Positions 1 to 13,126 of a stretch of DNA of 64,000 nucleotides are shown here, in pieces; positions within the stretch are counted from its first letter, which is position 1, and each line of letters starts with the position of its first letter. The translations under genes were made by a program, and so were the position numbers. Under the pieces are notes generated by a model. That model worked only from the letters and a program-made list of their open reading frames with translations. It did not search any database and was not told where the DNA came from. The stretch lies in NCBI GenBank assembly GCA_022264855.1, contig JABYQU010000029.1:248001-312000 (forward strand), written 5' to 3'. The stretch is from Lenzites betulinus. Taxonomy: Eukaryota > Basidiomycota > Agaricomycetes > Polyporales > Polyporaceae.

Positions 1-292
1 TTAGCTGGAGCTGAGGCGAAGGTGCGTGCTCCGGGAGAATCCGCACGTTTACGAAGGAGTCCTGCTTACTGTTTAGATAAATATGACAGGTCAAAGTGTA
101 CGAAAAGCTCGGCTTCGTGGAGCGTGGACGAAGGAAAATGGAATCCCCGTGGGCGGAGTGGACGTTTTACTGCATGGCCCGTGAGGCAGAGAGAGACAGA
201 GTAGGGGTTCACTCGTGATACTGGATATGGGTGAGGTGTAGGAGTACGAAGCCGAATGCAGACAGGGCTTCACGTACTTATTTAGTGCGAAT

Positions 293-1627
293 TCAAGGCT
301 CGTTCTGTTGACAGTTGCTGTCGGTCTCCTTCGCTACCCTTCGTTTCTCAGCCCACTCGCGAGCACGCGCTCGTCTAGCGGCCTGCAGCGCATCGTCGGA
401 AGTTTCTGCAGGAGCATATGTCTCCTTCGAGGGAACAGGTGCGTCCTGAGCAAGAGCGTCATCAATAACCAGTTCCGACACTTCTTCGTCCTCCTCAGCC
501 TCGTGGACATCATCATTGGAGTCCTCGTCGCTGTCCCCGTATCCCGCGAGTCCGCCAATCCCTGCCGATTCCTTGCCTTCGCTGATGCGCTGTTTCTCCG
601 CTGCAGCGTCGAGCCGTATCTTGGTCTTCATCAGCCGCCATGCGCGTGCCCAGCGCCCCCGCAAGAATGCGAAGCGCGGGTCCGCCCCGTGGTTTGCGAG
701 GATGCGCATCTCGAGCTGCGCGGAGTTCGGGGACGCGAGGACGTGCGTGGCCGTACGTTGCATCAGCCCACGCTGGGCCTCGTCCGGCTGTTGGTGAGAG
801 AGTGGCATCAGCGTCTTTGGACAAGCACTCGAGGTGGGATATAATACTCTACCTCCTCGTCGCTCCCGCCCCAGTCTTCGCGCGGGTCGGCAGGAGGCTG
901 ACCGTCGTTTGGGGCCTCCACATGGAGGGCGCGGAGACGCGCTTGGCGGTCTTCGTGTATCACACGTCGTCGTTTGTCTCGTCGGTAGTCCTCAATTTCG
1001 TCGGGGGAGAAGAAGAAGGTATCTTCCGCATCAGAGGGTAGGTCTGACCAGCCACCTGGAGAACTCGGCTCCGTGGGGGACGAAGTAGCCGCGGCAGAGA
1101 ACTCGGGGAGAGCATCCAGGAGCAAGCGGGCATCGTACCTGCACATGCACATTAGCTATCAATTCTACAACAGCTTGCTTGGAATATATGAGGTATCGTA
1201 CGGATGTTTAGGCTGTACGCGCCATGCCTTCGCACTCCCAGCGCTCAGCCACATGCCCATTTTCACTCTCAAACGACACTTACTTGTCGACCCAGACTGC
1301 ATCTCCCCTTGCATATTTGACTGCAGCCGGCGCATGTCCCAGCTGCATATGATCCTCAGGGAAATCGGCATCTTCGTGTGCACCACTACTCCCACCGACC
1401 CACTCGATCAGGCCGTCGCCGTGCGACACCACGCTTGTCCGGTCTCGTTTCTCCAGTACTACCTCCAGCGAGCGAGCAGCCTTAGTCGCTTGAGGTCCGC
1501 GGACTAAGTCTGCCTCATGTGCGCGGATAAAGAGCGAGGCGTCCGGTTCGGTAAGGGATTGATGCGACTCCTCGTAGGGATCATTCTCGTATGGTCGGTG
1601 TTTCCGTTTCCTGTAGTTTGACGACAT
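293..1627 (-). CDS. Conserved hypothetical acidic protein, 3 exons
   Basis: I do not recognise a named family. Likely exons on the minus strand are 1627-1284, 1138-829 and 787-293, giving about 382 aa. The first intron has clear GTAAGT..CAG borders. The second could instead begin at 852, and both choices stay in frame. The N-terminus (MSSNYRKRKHRPYENDPYEE) is basic then acidic. The middle has Ser/Pro/Asp/Glu-rich disorder. The C-terminal third has a conserved-looking segment with ILANHGADPRFAFLRGRW, an Arg/Lys-rich helix, a run of Asp/Glu and a final Ala/Arg-rich helix. There is no signal peptide or membrane segment. A nuclear or RNA-related role would fit the composition, but that is a guess. 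It is divergent from the FunK1 copy, with about 200 bp between the start codons. Confidence 0.7.
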
Positions 1628-1829
1628 TGCAGATCGCAAGAGCAGTGATCTGACGGAATGAGACTTGAAACTCAACCGCGGTGGTGTAATAGAGACGAGT
1701 TTCCAAGAAAGCTCCGTGCGAATCGGGATAGCCATTCTCAGACTCAGCACTCAACGCTCAGCGCCTATCAACGCGTTGTTCGAATTCACTCACAACGGCT
1801 CGGAACTCACTAGCGATTCGAAGACCGTG

Positions 1830-4410
1830 ATGTCCGACATACTGGAGGGCCCAAAAGACAGCTGGCTGCAATGCTACACATCAAATCGCGTTGGCGAGGA
1901 AGAAGTTGAACGGATCATATTGGCTCTCGAGCACAAGGGCCTCGTCACCTTGCATGGAAACGGCACCACTCTTTCGTGGAGAGATTTTCCGGAGAAGCCT
2001 TCCGTTCTGCACGAGCAGCGCACGGCGCAGAATGCATGTGCACAAGCCAGGACTGGGCGCGAGATCTTCCGACCTCTTGGCGACATCATCAACTCCATCT
2101 CCGAGGTCCCTCTTCCCGGCCTCTCACCTTCGTGCACATACGCGGAAGAGCCGTATTGCACGGAATCGAATGCTTTGGGGTCCACGCACCACGTTGACGG
2201 TTATCTGCGGCTCCGAGAGGCGACTTCGCCTGATGCTTCCGGAGGATTGTCAAGGGCGGCCACGTCAGACATTGTCGTCAACTTTGAATTCAAGTGGAAT
2301 GACGAGCCCGGGAACATCATCTATGTGAGTCCCACTGCAACGGATCTCCTTGAAGCACTGACAAGATAATTCGCCCTGTTCAGAACCGTTGGAAGGCACT
2401 TTACTCTGTTTGTCACACCTTGCACTCCGACTGTCGGCGCAAGCATACGTACAGCGTGCGTAGCGTCAGTTTGTGTGACTTGTAGCGTGCTGACCCGTGA
2501 GTGGAGTAGATCACCATCGAGGACACCCGCGTATGCTTATGGTATTTCTCGCGCTCGCATGTGGCCAAGTCGCAGGAGTTCGATCTACTGGTAAGTACGC
2601 CAATTTCGACTCCAGATATTGCTCTATTAATCAGATATCACAGGACGTCCGTGCCGTTGTGGGGGTATTTGCCTCGTTGGTCTTCTCTACTCCCGAGGAT
2701 CTAGGCTACGACCCTGACATCGAGCGAATCGTCGAGCGGGACGAGCACACCCAAGATGACGAAACCCGTTATGTATACCGGCTTGAAAACCGCTTCTTCA
2801 AGACGATGAAGTGCCGCGACGAATACTACTACCTGAATATCGTTGGACGGGCGACCCGAGTCTGGGAGGTCATCGAGGTTGGGAGCTTCAACGACACCGC
2901 CGCCCTTCCCGACGCACGCCCGATGGTGCTGAGGGATGTGTGGCTCGAACACGCGAGTCGGACAGAGCGCGAGATCCAGGAGGAAATCTTCCAGCGCTGC
3001 GACGACCTCGGGAGGAACTTTCCAGCAGACGACGACCACCGGCTCCGCGGTGTCGATGAGGCGACGCGGCAGCTGCTGCGCCAGCGCGTGGTGGACGGGA
3101 CGTACAAGGCGCTCTTCCTGACGATCGAGGAGGACTGCCGAGGCGCGTCGTCGAAGCCATGTGCCATTGGATACACGCCCGCGCCCCACATCTTCGCCGA
3201 GCGTGTTTACGTTGCCAATGGTGCAGAGCGCGATGACTCGGACAGCTCACAGCAATCGTCTGTGAGCGACAGTTGCATACGCATCTTTCCCGACACCTCA
3301 GTCGACGGCGTGCCGCAGTCCAGTCGACCTCGTGAATACAACCCAAAGCGGCGGAACTTTGTCGTGTATCGGGAAGTCTGTTCTTCCCTGCACGAGCTAG
3401 ATGACTTGCACGATGCGGTCCAAGCCCTGCTCGATGCGCTGTTAGGTGAGACACCTTATCACGGCCTCAGGTTGTCCGTGCTGACGCACTGCACACTTCA
3501 GCCCTCCAAATATTGTTCCTGATCTCATGGATCCATCGCGACGTGAGTGCAGGCAACATTCTGTTCTACGAGGGTCGGGGAAAGTTGTGCGACCTCGAAT
3601 ACGCGAAAGAATTCAACCTGGCGGTGGGACGACGCTCGTCTGACCCGAAAACGGTATGTTCGTCATCGCACTAGGATAATCAAGGATAATATTCACACTA
3701 CGCCGGGAACAAAGATATTCATGGCCGTCGAACTTGAGAGTGGTATGGCCATCTACAAGAAGAGGTGGCCAAAAACCCATGCAGCTTACATGCAGCCCAT
3801 GGCCTTAGGTCTGCGCCATGTCGTCCGCCACAACTTCCAACACGATGTGGAACCCATCTTCTGGATTCTGGCCTGGCTCGCCTGCACGCACATCCCGGGG
3901 CAAAGTGGACAGAAGACCATGGCCACCATGTTTCACAGCAACGATCCTGAATTCTATCGTCACCGTCTACAGTTCCTCATCGATGGCGGGTTTTGTGCTG
4001 AGCAGCTCGACACCCTCCGGCCTCCCTTGCCACCTATATTGCGGGCCAATTTGCTTGGCGATGAGCTCCTTACTTTACGACGGCTATCTCGAGCGTGCGG
4101 ACTCAATCGACGATCGGTCCTCTTACTCGCCCATCTACGGGGAGGTTCGAGAAGCACTGACAGCTATTGGCAATGAGATACCGCCTGGCACGGTCGCCCT
4201 TGCGTAGCCTCCCCAACCAATCGTGGGCCCGAGATCTGGCTACTTTCCGCGCACAAATGACTTGGCACAAAAAAGAGGCGCATCCTGAGGCCTGAGGACG
4301 TGGTGATGGCTCCTCACAGGATTGCCACATCGAAGGGCACACGAGCGCTATCGGACGCCGACGACGAATCACGGCTGGACAAGCGTCCTGCGCGAGACTC
4401 CGAATAAACT
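1830..4410 (+). pseudogene. FunK1 fungal-type protein kinase, broken copy
   Basis: This is a close paralogue of the gene at 15262-17830. Exons matching the intact copy are 1830-2324, 2384-2455, 2510-2590, 2644-3445, 3502-3653 and about 3685 onward. The catalytic region is visible: HRDVSAGNILFYEG (catalytic loop) and CDLEYAKEF (in the place of DFG), the pattern of the Pkinase_fungal (FunK1) family. Two lesions break the C-terminus. One extra G near 4057 shifts the frame relative to the paralogue, and the shifted reading ends near 4176. In the ancestral frame a C-to-T change makes a TAG at 4205-4207. Homology to the other copy runs on to about 4410 beyond both lesions. Homology begins almost exactly at the start codon, so this copy has a different promoter from its sister. 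It could still yield a truncated protein, but decay is the simpler reading. Confidence 0.8.
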
Positions 4411-4413
4411 TGT

Positions 4414-4889
4414 GAGTGGACAGTGCAACATTCACGTACTGGTTCGCGATTTGTGTCGGCATAATGTACGTTACCTTATTACTTATATTGGTAGCTACAT
4501 TACATAGCCGCGTGGAAGCAAATCGAACGCTCCTCCTCCTTCTCCCTCTTGTGCGATAAGACGCTTACGCTGCATCTCGCAGAACACGAGCGTGTAATTG
4601 CAAGGGGCCTCCTTAGGCGTTGTCCCATTCCTGTCCTCGGACTATCTGTGACACACCCATGCCGACCCCATGCCCCCTCGTGGAGGAGGAGCAGTGGCGC
4701 GGCAGAGTCGCGGTAGCTTAATTCGTACGAAACGCTCGGCGGCCCGGCACGTTCGCACCAGTGCAAGCGCTGCTGCAATTGGCGTGCGTATGTATCATGT
4801 ACTATACCGTCACCGACCCTTCTGCCACTGAGTACTGGGTAGTAGCCCGACAGCCTTTTCGAGCTTCGAGCTTCACCACTTCGACGACG
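4414..4889. other. Intergenic, no supported gene
   Basis: The only long frame here is a minus-strand ORF over 4500-5060, rich in Arg, Ser and Cys, without a recognisable domain and overlapping a duplicated non-coding block. I see no gene. Confidence 0.5.
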
Positions 4890-5290
4890 TCGTGGCGGGT
4901 GGTCCGTCTTCGCGGCACTCCCCACCGGCCGCTCGCATGTTCCAAGTTCTTTCTCTTCGATGGTAGAACAACGCAACGCCCAGTGCCACATGGCCGCACA
5001 ACGCATCTGCGCTCCCCTAAGCACGTACCATCGAGCTCGAGGCGGCAATCTCACCGTCACGAACGCCCAAGCGTCATGGTTCCATGGTTCTTGCGAGGGC
5101 CGAGGTGGTCATGCTCCGCAAGGTTCGCGCGCACTGGCGCCGCGGTGGCCGTCGAGGCGTCTGCAGTGGTAAGTGTTGCGCATGCGCAGTGGACGCCTGC
5201 CGTCGTGCGAGCGTCCTTCGGGGGCGTCGGCCTGCGCTTACGTGGGCACGAAGAGATATCCCGCGGTGTTGTTCGAGGTGGAACGCTCGG
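4890..5290 (+). repeat. About 400-bp dispersed repeat, copy A
   Basis: This stretch matches 13688-14090 in the same orientation, with shared blocks such as GAGCTCGAGGCGGCAATCTC and a shared CTGCAGTGGTAAGTGTTGCG. Short plus-strand frames starting near a shared ATGGTTC are not conserved between copies, because small indels shift them. It therefore looks like a repeat or decayed gene rather than a live CDS. The two copies lie between the duplicated FunK1 kinases. Confidence 0.65.
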
Positions 5291-5880
5291 AGAGTCTCTG
5301 ATATTGATGTTAACATATAGTCATAGTCATCGTCGTCAGCGAAGGCCTCAGATCACCCATCCTCGGAGCATGTGTGAGACAGCTGAGGTAAAGCGTGAAG
5401 CGTAAGAAATGCAAGGGACGGGCCTCAGTCTACGTAGGTAGGTACACCAGCACGGCGGTGGTATTACATTACAAAAAATGTCCGGTATGTACTATGGTAT
5501 CAAGGTATGCATCCTGCTCGTACACACGCGCCGGCCGCGGTGCCAACCAGCCACCCGACCGGCCGTCCGCCTGACCGACTTCCATGATCAGTCGTACAAC
5601 AACAGCAACGGTCCCCGCTGCGTTCTCGTCGGAGCCTCATCGCTCCCAGGCCCGAGGGTGGGCAGATGGGCGGTCTGAAACCGGATCGGTATTCGTGGGG
5701 CGTGGGCGTGGGCGTGGGTAGCGTAGCCGCGCCGGGGCGCGACGCTGCACTCAGGCCGGCATACACACGCCGCCGCTCCATCGTGGCCGTCGTCCTCATC
5801 TTGATCTTCATCACATTCGTCTCCTCGTGCGCGCATCCCCCAGCGTGAGCGCATCGCACGCCCGTCGACCTTTCGGACGG
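5291..5880. other. Intergenic, 3' side of the 7-TM gene
   Basis: I see no gene. A GGGCGTGGGCGTGGGCGTGG-type run near 5698 is the only notable local composition. Confidence 0.5.
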
Positions 5881-7136
5881 TCAGACCTTGTCCACGTCCG
5901 AGAAGTCCCGCTGCGACGACCCCGCGTAACTCGGGAACGTCCGCAAGTGCACGTTCACCGCGTCGGTCCCTAGCCCCTCCCCGTCGCCGTCCCCCGAGCG
6001 CGCGGTCGTGCCCGTGTACGCAGAGTCGCCGCCAAGCGTGTTCGGCGTCGTGAAATGCATCGCCGTGCGCGTGCGCGTCGCGGCCTCGCGCGACCACGCA
6101 CGCCCCATGAGAACGCGTAGCACGATCATCTGCGGCGACACGCACTGCGGGCGAGCGCGAGTGTCAGCACGCGCCGGGACCCGAAACAGGGAGGGGGGAC
6201 GTACCGTGAACATGACATAAATCGAGAGGAAGAGGATGGACGTGGGGCTGTTCAGCCCGAGCGAGACGACGTATGCGATCCCGAAGAGCGTGTAGGGCAG
6301 CGCGCTCTCGACGATGAGCGCGACCGCGCCGGTGTACGTGCGCACGACGTCCTCGCCCAGCACGCCGCGCATCTGGCGTGCGCGCCAGAGGATGCGCGCG
6401 CAGATGAGGGCGGAGACGATTGCGTTCAGCCCGATGACGACAGTCGAGTATGCGAGCGCGATCTGCGCCGACTTGCCGACGAAGAAGTCCGCGCTCGGCC
6501 GGCCGGAGACGTAGCAGGTCAGGATGCCCAGTGCGAGCGTGCCGAGGTAGAGTATGCAAGGGGCTGCGATGATGCGCACGTCGCCCCATACGACGTAGCA
6601 CCTGTATAGCTGCGGGGCACGGGTTTGTCGCTGGTGCTGGCGCGAGGAGGTGGGGACATACCAGTAACCCGTCGCTCATCAGGTTGAGCACCACGGACGC
6701 GGCGCTGCCGAGTGTCTGGTACCACACGGCCGCGTTGTCAGCGAGGTACTGCGCGGAGCCGCCCTGGTAGTCGGCGTGCACTATCCACATCTCCTCCCCG
6801 AATACAGCCTGCACGGCGACGTAGATGGTGATCATGAGCAGGAGACCGGTGCTGAAGTAGAGGAAGAAGCGGCGGTCCACATTGCTCTTGTCCTTGGCGG
6901 AGAGGATGAGGGTCACGCTCGCGAAGTAGAGCACAAGTTCGACGCCTGCGACGGGGTGGAGGCGTTAGCATGTCCCGAATAGCGAGCCTCGAGCTGAGGG
7001 GAAGCCAAACAATGCTGACGAAACGGGGGGGGATTCTGCGGGACGTGCCAGGGCAGAAGGACGCACCATAGAGTATGGCGTTGAAGTTGTTGCCGACATA
7101 GTAGCAATTTTGGAAGACGGCATTTGGATCAGCCAT
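5881..7136 (-). CDS. Seven-transmembrane protein, basidiomycete family, copy 1
   Basis: Predicted exons are 7136-7067, 6945-6662, 6609-6205 and 6144-5881, in frame throughout and giving 340 aa. The N-terminus MADPNAVFQNCYYVGNNFNA precedes seven hydrophobic helices. The loop between helices 2 and 3 carries the conserved EEMWIVHADYQGG. A hydrophilic Ser/Thr/Asp-rich tail of about 80 residues follows helix 7 (YVMFTCVSPQMIVLRVLMGR). Topology resembles receptor-like or sensor membrane proteins, but I know of no assigned function. It is one of three paralogues here (also 28872-30114 and 38565-39824) with shared intron positions. One intron present in the others, before the ALGILTC helix, is absent in this copy. 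Confidence 0.85.
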
Positions 7137-9483
7137 CGAGGGGCGTCCAGCACAGCAGCAGAGAGCAAGCGACGACGAGCAGGAGGGAGGGGGAGGGGGA
7201 GGAGCGGGTCGCCGCAGCGGTCGTTGGGAAGACTAGAGTCGCTGAGAAGAGTCGGGCCTTGGAATCGCGGAGTGGTGCGCTTATCAATGATCCGCACCTG
7301 GATAAGTCGCCGGCTACGGTGGGCTCCCTTCTCCTTCTGCACTCACTCTCGTGCCCGCGCGTCCGGCCGCGCTCGCCCCGACCGTGTTCTCACAGCTGTT
7401 CAGCGCGCCACGTTCCTTCGCGCAGTACCTTCCCCCGTCGACTTCTGCGTGGCCATTGGGTCCGGGACCCACGACGAGACAGCGGCTGCCGACGGTGGCA
7501 CTCACGACACCCCCAGCAGACACGGGGAAGGCGGCTGGTTCGCTCGAGACTAGACTGCATGCGGCAGCGTGCGCGCAAATTTAGCGGCGGCGGGGCCTTC
7601 TGGAACGGATCCCCGCATCCCCATGCACATGCGCCGTCGGAAAGAGGTGCCTCGTGCTGGTTCAGAGTTTCATTCGGGGCTCGAGAAGGCCGACATGGAC
7701 GGATGTTAGCTTTCGAGGATACGCAGGTTCCAGAGGCGCATGGCACGTTGCTGTGGATAGAAGAACTATTTGATCTGCAGGTACGTAGGTCTTTGTATAC
7801 GTTGCTCTGTATCTGCGAATAATCGAAGCGTTTTTAGAATCTTCAGCGCTTTATGAAGGCATCTGCACCTGTCCTGGCACAAGTTGCGTACCTATGAGGC
7901 GCTCTCCTGTCATACGGTATGGACAAACGTTCACGCGCGCGGACGCGATTTTGGGTGAGCGTCGGTTCGCACCAATCGTAAGAATGGCGCGCGACGTTTC
8001 CATCTAGTGCGTATATGCGTATATGCGCCAATTTATCCACCGATAGAGTGCACTAGCAATATTCCGGGCATCTGATATAGCACCAGCATGGATATGGGGG
8101 ACTGTGTCGCCGTAGTGCGATCCCGGCTGAATGTAGGTCACGGTAGGGTCGTCGACATGGGGGAAGGAAGGAAAGAGAGAGCAAGAAGTCCAGGTCTTTA
8201 TATATGCGCCACTGCGATCGACACCCGATCACCCACATCCAAGCTTCGCGGAGGCATTTCCCGGCGGGGCGACATCACTAGCCCAGTCAGTACATATCAT
8301 CGAGATGATCACGAAGTTGCTTATGGTTCTAGTATATGTAGCAACAACACTAGATCTACAAGGGCGACAAGAAACAAGAATCAGCAACATTGGCAGAGAG
8401 CTATAGTTATGCGCTAGCTACTGCTAGTGGACCCACAAATCTCACTCGACCGATTCCGACGCACTTTCACTGTTCGTAGCACGATCCACTCATTGCGCCC
8501 TATCTTTTCTGACCCAGCGGTAACATGATGGATTTGGTGGCGAGTCCAACCACAGGTTTAGTATCTTCGTTGCTTCCGCCGCCTGGCCTGACGCGGACGC
8601 GTCGCCGCACGTTGAGGTGGATATATTACGGGCGCTTACACGATAAGCGTGATCGCGTCTTGGCACATGCACGCGTCGCGGATCGCGTGGCGGGTCCTTT
8701 TGCCTGGGCTGAATTGACATAGGTCACATCAGATCTACTGAGGAGAGTGAATCGACGGGGGAGACCACACGAAATATCCCCAGTACCTCTAGGTTCTGGG
8801 TCTTCATGGTGCATAATGGTATAGAGCTCCCCGCCAGGATTTTCATGTCACTTGCAAAGCCAGGATCTGAGCCTTTATCTGTCTCTCCGTTTCTACAACT
8901 CCACTTGCATCTCGCCCTCCGTGATATGGAAAACGCAGTAAACAAACACAGGACTTGCAGGGCGTGTTGTACTCCAGGGTTCTTGCGGGGGAATCCCAGC
9001 CTCATTCGCTGTGGATGCGAGTATGCGCGATCCTGCGCATCTACTATCTACATCCTTTATTCAGCTCGTGCACAACCTACCACGAAATGTCAAGCTCTCG
9101 AGCTTTCAAAATTATAAGTGCGAGGCACGATAACGATGCCACTGAAGCCACCACTCAGAGCACTCCGACGCCACCAACCCCAAGAGGATGGTACGCGTCC
9201 ACCCTCCCCCTTCACATAATACTAGGCTATGCTTGCGTCAACGACGTCGACGTGGTTTTGCTGGGATATAACATGAGACCCATCGACTATGTTATAGACG
9301 ATATTGTGTTAGTAGAGTTCTTCTGCTCCCGATTCCGGTGACCTATGATGCGGATGTGCGTGGACTCGATATCATACATATCCGACAAACTATCTTACAG
9401 GCACTGCCACACAGTGCCTCCATCTCCAGATGTAGACACATGCCCAAGCTATAGTGCTAGCCCAGAACAACAACAACCCATCC
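7137..9483. other. 2.3-kb intergenic region
   Basis: No gene with a recognisable product or consistent coding signal. The part next to 7136 is the presumed promoter of the 7-TM gene and contains GAGGGAGGGGGAGGGGG-type purine tracts near 7180-7205. Frames around 7110-7820 and 8088-8417 are low-complexity or Arg/Ser-rich and look like chance. Confidence 0.4.
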
Positions 9484-10584
9484 TCAACGGGCCGCCGTCT
9501 CCTTCGCGAGGCACCAGAACTCCCACTCGCCCCACGGCGCGCGGATCGTCGTGTGCCCCTTAGTCGCGAACCCCTGCTTCTCCGCAAGCGCTGCCTGTGC
9601 CCAGACAGAAGATCAGTGTTCATTCCTTCACCGTGATCAGGAGAAGCGATAGCGAGGGGACTCACGTTCTCGGCAGTGGACGCCAGGAAACCGAGCACGG
9701 CCCCGCCCTGCGCGCGCGCCTCCTGCGTGACGATCTCGAGCATCCGCCGCGCGATGCCCTGGCGGCGATATTCGGGCCGCACCGCGGCGAACCAGCACCA
9801 GTAGCTCGCCTTCTCCGCCTGGCAAGTCGTGTGTTAGCAAACGTCTCTGAGGGACGGAGCGGAGGGCACAAGGATAAAAAAGGGACGCACGGAGGGGACG
9901 CCCATGGCGTTGTCGATGAACCGCGGCATATCTTCATTGACCTGTTCAGTGTTATCGCGCACATCCGTGCGTGAGCACACCGCCGCACGGCCGCGCAAGC
10001 CGAGGAACCAGCACGGACCGTCTTCAAGTACGGCTCGCGCGCCCCATCGTGGAGCTCCGACGTGAAGCCTTGCAGCCCCATCTGCTTCTGCTCTTCCCTA
10101 TACACGCGTCGTCGTATACGCCATGCGTCAGTCTTGTCGTTCACTCTGGTAGTGGAGGTAGGGGAGACAAGACGGACGTATCGAACGTGGACCGCCCGGG
10201 CGGGACCCACGCGCTGAACCCGACGAGCGCGCCGCCCGCCGCTGCGTCCGTCGCGACGTACAGCTCGCCGCACTCGCGTGCGATCGGAGTGAGCACCGCG
10301 AGGATGATCTCGTGTGCGCGGTCGAGCTGACCAGCCGTCGCGCCGACGAGCGTCGGGTCTGTCGATGCGGCGTCAGCGCGGGCCTCCGACGAGATGGAGA
10401 GAGGGGGGAGGTGAGGGGCGGCGCACCCTTATACATCGCTTCGACGTAGATGTCCACGGCGGCGCGCAGGATATCATCTACATGACGGGTGGTTGTGTTG
10501 GCTGAGCATGCGGGGGTAAGTGATCAAGGGCGACGTACCGCTGGGGGAGGTGACGCGCTCGATCGAGATGTTAGACGGCGGCAT
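9484..10584 (-). CDS. GNAT-family N-acetyltransferase
   Basis: Seven exons (10584-10539, 10501-10427, 10358-10178, 10097-10019, 9941-9891, 9818-9666, 9594-9484) join in frame to 231 aa. The acetyl-CoA binding motif A is clear: VRPEYRRQGIARRMLE (R-x-x-G-x-A). The end of the domain has AEKQGFATKGHTTIRAPWGE. This is the fungal N-acetyltransferase layout with a long N-terminal helical part. The substrate is unknown. Exon 1 is 46 nt, the same length as in the second GNAT gene at 42721-43858, so the two are paralogues. Several introns are under 60 bp, typical of basidiomycetes. Confidence 0.88.
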
Positions 10585-13126
10585 GTTCACAGAGTATCAG
10601 AGAGACACCGTCCGCAAGTAATTCCTTCCCAGCATGTATGCATGAGCTATCTATACCCTCTGCGTTCACGCGCAGTACAATGCCGTTTAGCATGGAAGCA
10701 GAACACTAGGACCTGCAGTCGGAATCAGTAGACCCCCGTAAGACCTGTATTGAACATGAGACCAGAACATAGTGCCCACGAGCCCGGGGAGAGAAGGTGC
10801 CGGTGGCATCTTCTAAGCCTCGCAGGACAGATGGGTGTGTCCTGCGCGAGTTCCGAACACATACTTATCGTGTATCCTGAAGCTCGTGTTCGATTATAAT
10901 CCGACTGAGAGGCACTCAGGGACGAACTCTGAACCACAAAGAGTTTGTGTAGTGCTGCCGGAGTTCCGAGATCGGCAAGGCTCGTGATACAACTTGAATT
11001 TAAATAAGTTGTGTTTGCTGCGCATTTGCTGGTCCACGGCGAAACTCTGGTATTTTCATGCATATACTGTGCGGGTATCCTTGGGAGCCTGACGGCGAAG
11101 CGGGGAAGAGAAGGGAAGAGGACTAGCCTCAAGGCCCGGGTGCGCCCGGAGTATACTAGGTGTGCCTGTCAATGTCATGCCAGCCAGTGTATGTTCAGAG
11201 ACAGATAAACGAGAGTCCCTCGCGTTACTGACATTCCCAGATCGTGGTGGATCGTCCACGTCTCGAGGTGCTAGAGCGACACACAGATACGAGGATGCAG
11301 CCCGAGGATCGGGGAGGGCGGCAAGCAAAGAGACGGAAGAGCGGACCGTTCCCGGATACCAACCAGAAGCTTGAGATAGTCAATGTGTCTGCGCAGTGGT
11401 ATCGTGGATACCTGGGAAAGGGATGTGGAGGCTCTTTCGGATGCAATAACCTGCCTTCCAAGTTTCAGATTTCCCGTTCCTGCGCGCAAGGCAATTTCTC
11501 CAGCAAGAACGCACCAGGCTCGTCCGGCTTGAAGCTCCCTGGCCGAACCTGAGCAAAAACAGTCAGATCCGTCCAACGTGCGAAAACATTATTGTATACA
11601 TACTATCCAGACTCGGGCTTCCGCCGCTTCGACGAAGTCATAGCTGCGGGCTGTCATGTCGAGAGCTACCGTAACTCTATCGCGCCACCGCACCTCCCAA
11701 CGCGGGAAGGAAGTCCTCGTGGAGCAGAAGCATGCGGTCGCCGTGGGTGAACGGTATTCTGTATAGGAAGGGAAGGAATAGAGGTGAAAGAGATGGACCG
11801 GGAATGTGACGCGTGTACGTACTTGCTCCGACCGGGCGCGTTCTACGCTCGAGCGCTCGAGACATCTTTTTAGATTAGGAGAGGATGTTGCGTAGCCGTT
11901 TGAGCAGCGGAAAATAGATCACATGGGCATATGGGAGGCGGTGACCAAGGTGGCGCTGTGAAGTTCGAAAGTATTCCCTAGGTGTTAAAACCGCTGCGGC
12001 GGCGAATCGCGTGTCAAATCCGTATAGGCAAGGGGGATCGTTGGTTTACTACATAGTATGGTAGTAGCGTTCGGCGCAGGCGTTAGCCATATTCGACGTT
12101 GACAGTTGTCTCATTGCGGCCTTCTCGTGATGCGACACGCGCACTACCTTCCCTGAGCTCGGGCGAACGTTGTGATCCCCCGGTACATGAAATAAACAAG
12201 AGACGAATCGTACCTGGCCGTATCCTTTACTCGGCAGTCACCTACAGAGTGCCAAGTGGATTGCGCGGCAGTGCGGCATTTGGCCATCATCTCTCGTGAG
12301 CAGTTTCTGTGCCCGAGTCTTCCGCCGGCACGGCTAAACAAGGCGATTTGAATTGTGCTGTAGCTGCATGGTCAGAAGCACGCTCGAGTACCAGTAGGAT
12401 CTCTCCATCAACGTACCCGGTGTGGTCTACGTGCCACAAGACCAAGCGGATTTAGCACCTTCTGCCTCCGTATGCGGTTCGTGACGGTGCCCCGATACTC
12501 GCCCACTGACTTGAAGGGGTGCAACCCTCCATCTTTCTGACGCAGCCCTCCCTACTGCGCACTGTGATAGCTCGTCACGGCCCAGATGTTCTGACTTCGG
12601 AGTTCTGACTTCGGAGTTCTGACTTCGGAGGGTTCTTGCGCCCATCGGGCTTCTTCGGAATGTCGCGTTAAGATGCAGTGATGTCCGAGGTGTATTAGAA
12701 CTCCCCGTTTCCTGAGATGTAATAAGCGGGCGCGCGGCGCACGCGCGGGGACTGTGTTCCTGGACATCTGCAAAGTGGTGATGTACACACGCTATGCATG
12801 GGGATGATTCCAAGGTCCCTAAGCGAAGGACCTCGGCGAACGCGCGGCCCCCGCCCGAGCGTAGCGTAAGGGCGAGAAGTTGGCAGTGGAAAGGAAGTGA
12901 TCCAGGCTGCAATCGGGCGCGCCGTATCCCATTATCCATGCGCGCTTCAGCTGCGGGCAGTTCCCTTTCTATGGCGGACAAACGCTAACTGCGAAATTGG
13001 TCGGCGGATAGTAATAAGAAGGGAAGGAGAGAGAGAGCGCGAAGCGGAAGCCCACCTCGAGTCGAGCTCTATCCTGTTCGCCGCAGCCGCAGACCACGCC
13101 TACGTAGACACACTCCCGCAGACGCA
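10585..13126. other. 2.5-kb intergenic region
   Basis: No supported gene. Short frames on both strands lack domains and codon consistency. A 14-bp triplicate lies inside (12588-12629). The last 150 bp are the likely promoter of the peptide gene at 13127. Confidence 0.4.
12588..12629. repeat. Perfect 14-bp tandem triplicate
   Basis: Three exact copies of GTTCTGACTTCGGA stand head to tail. The unit length is not a multiple of three and no gene overlaps. It is probably a simple minisatellite. Confidence 0.9.

Noticed and set aside
4500..5060. 186-codon minus-strand frame.
   Set aside because: No domain, odd composition, overlaps the dispersed repeat, and its paralogous copy does not keep the frame.
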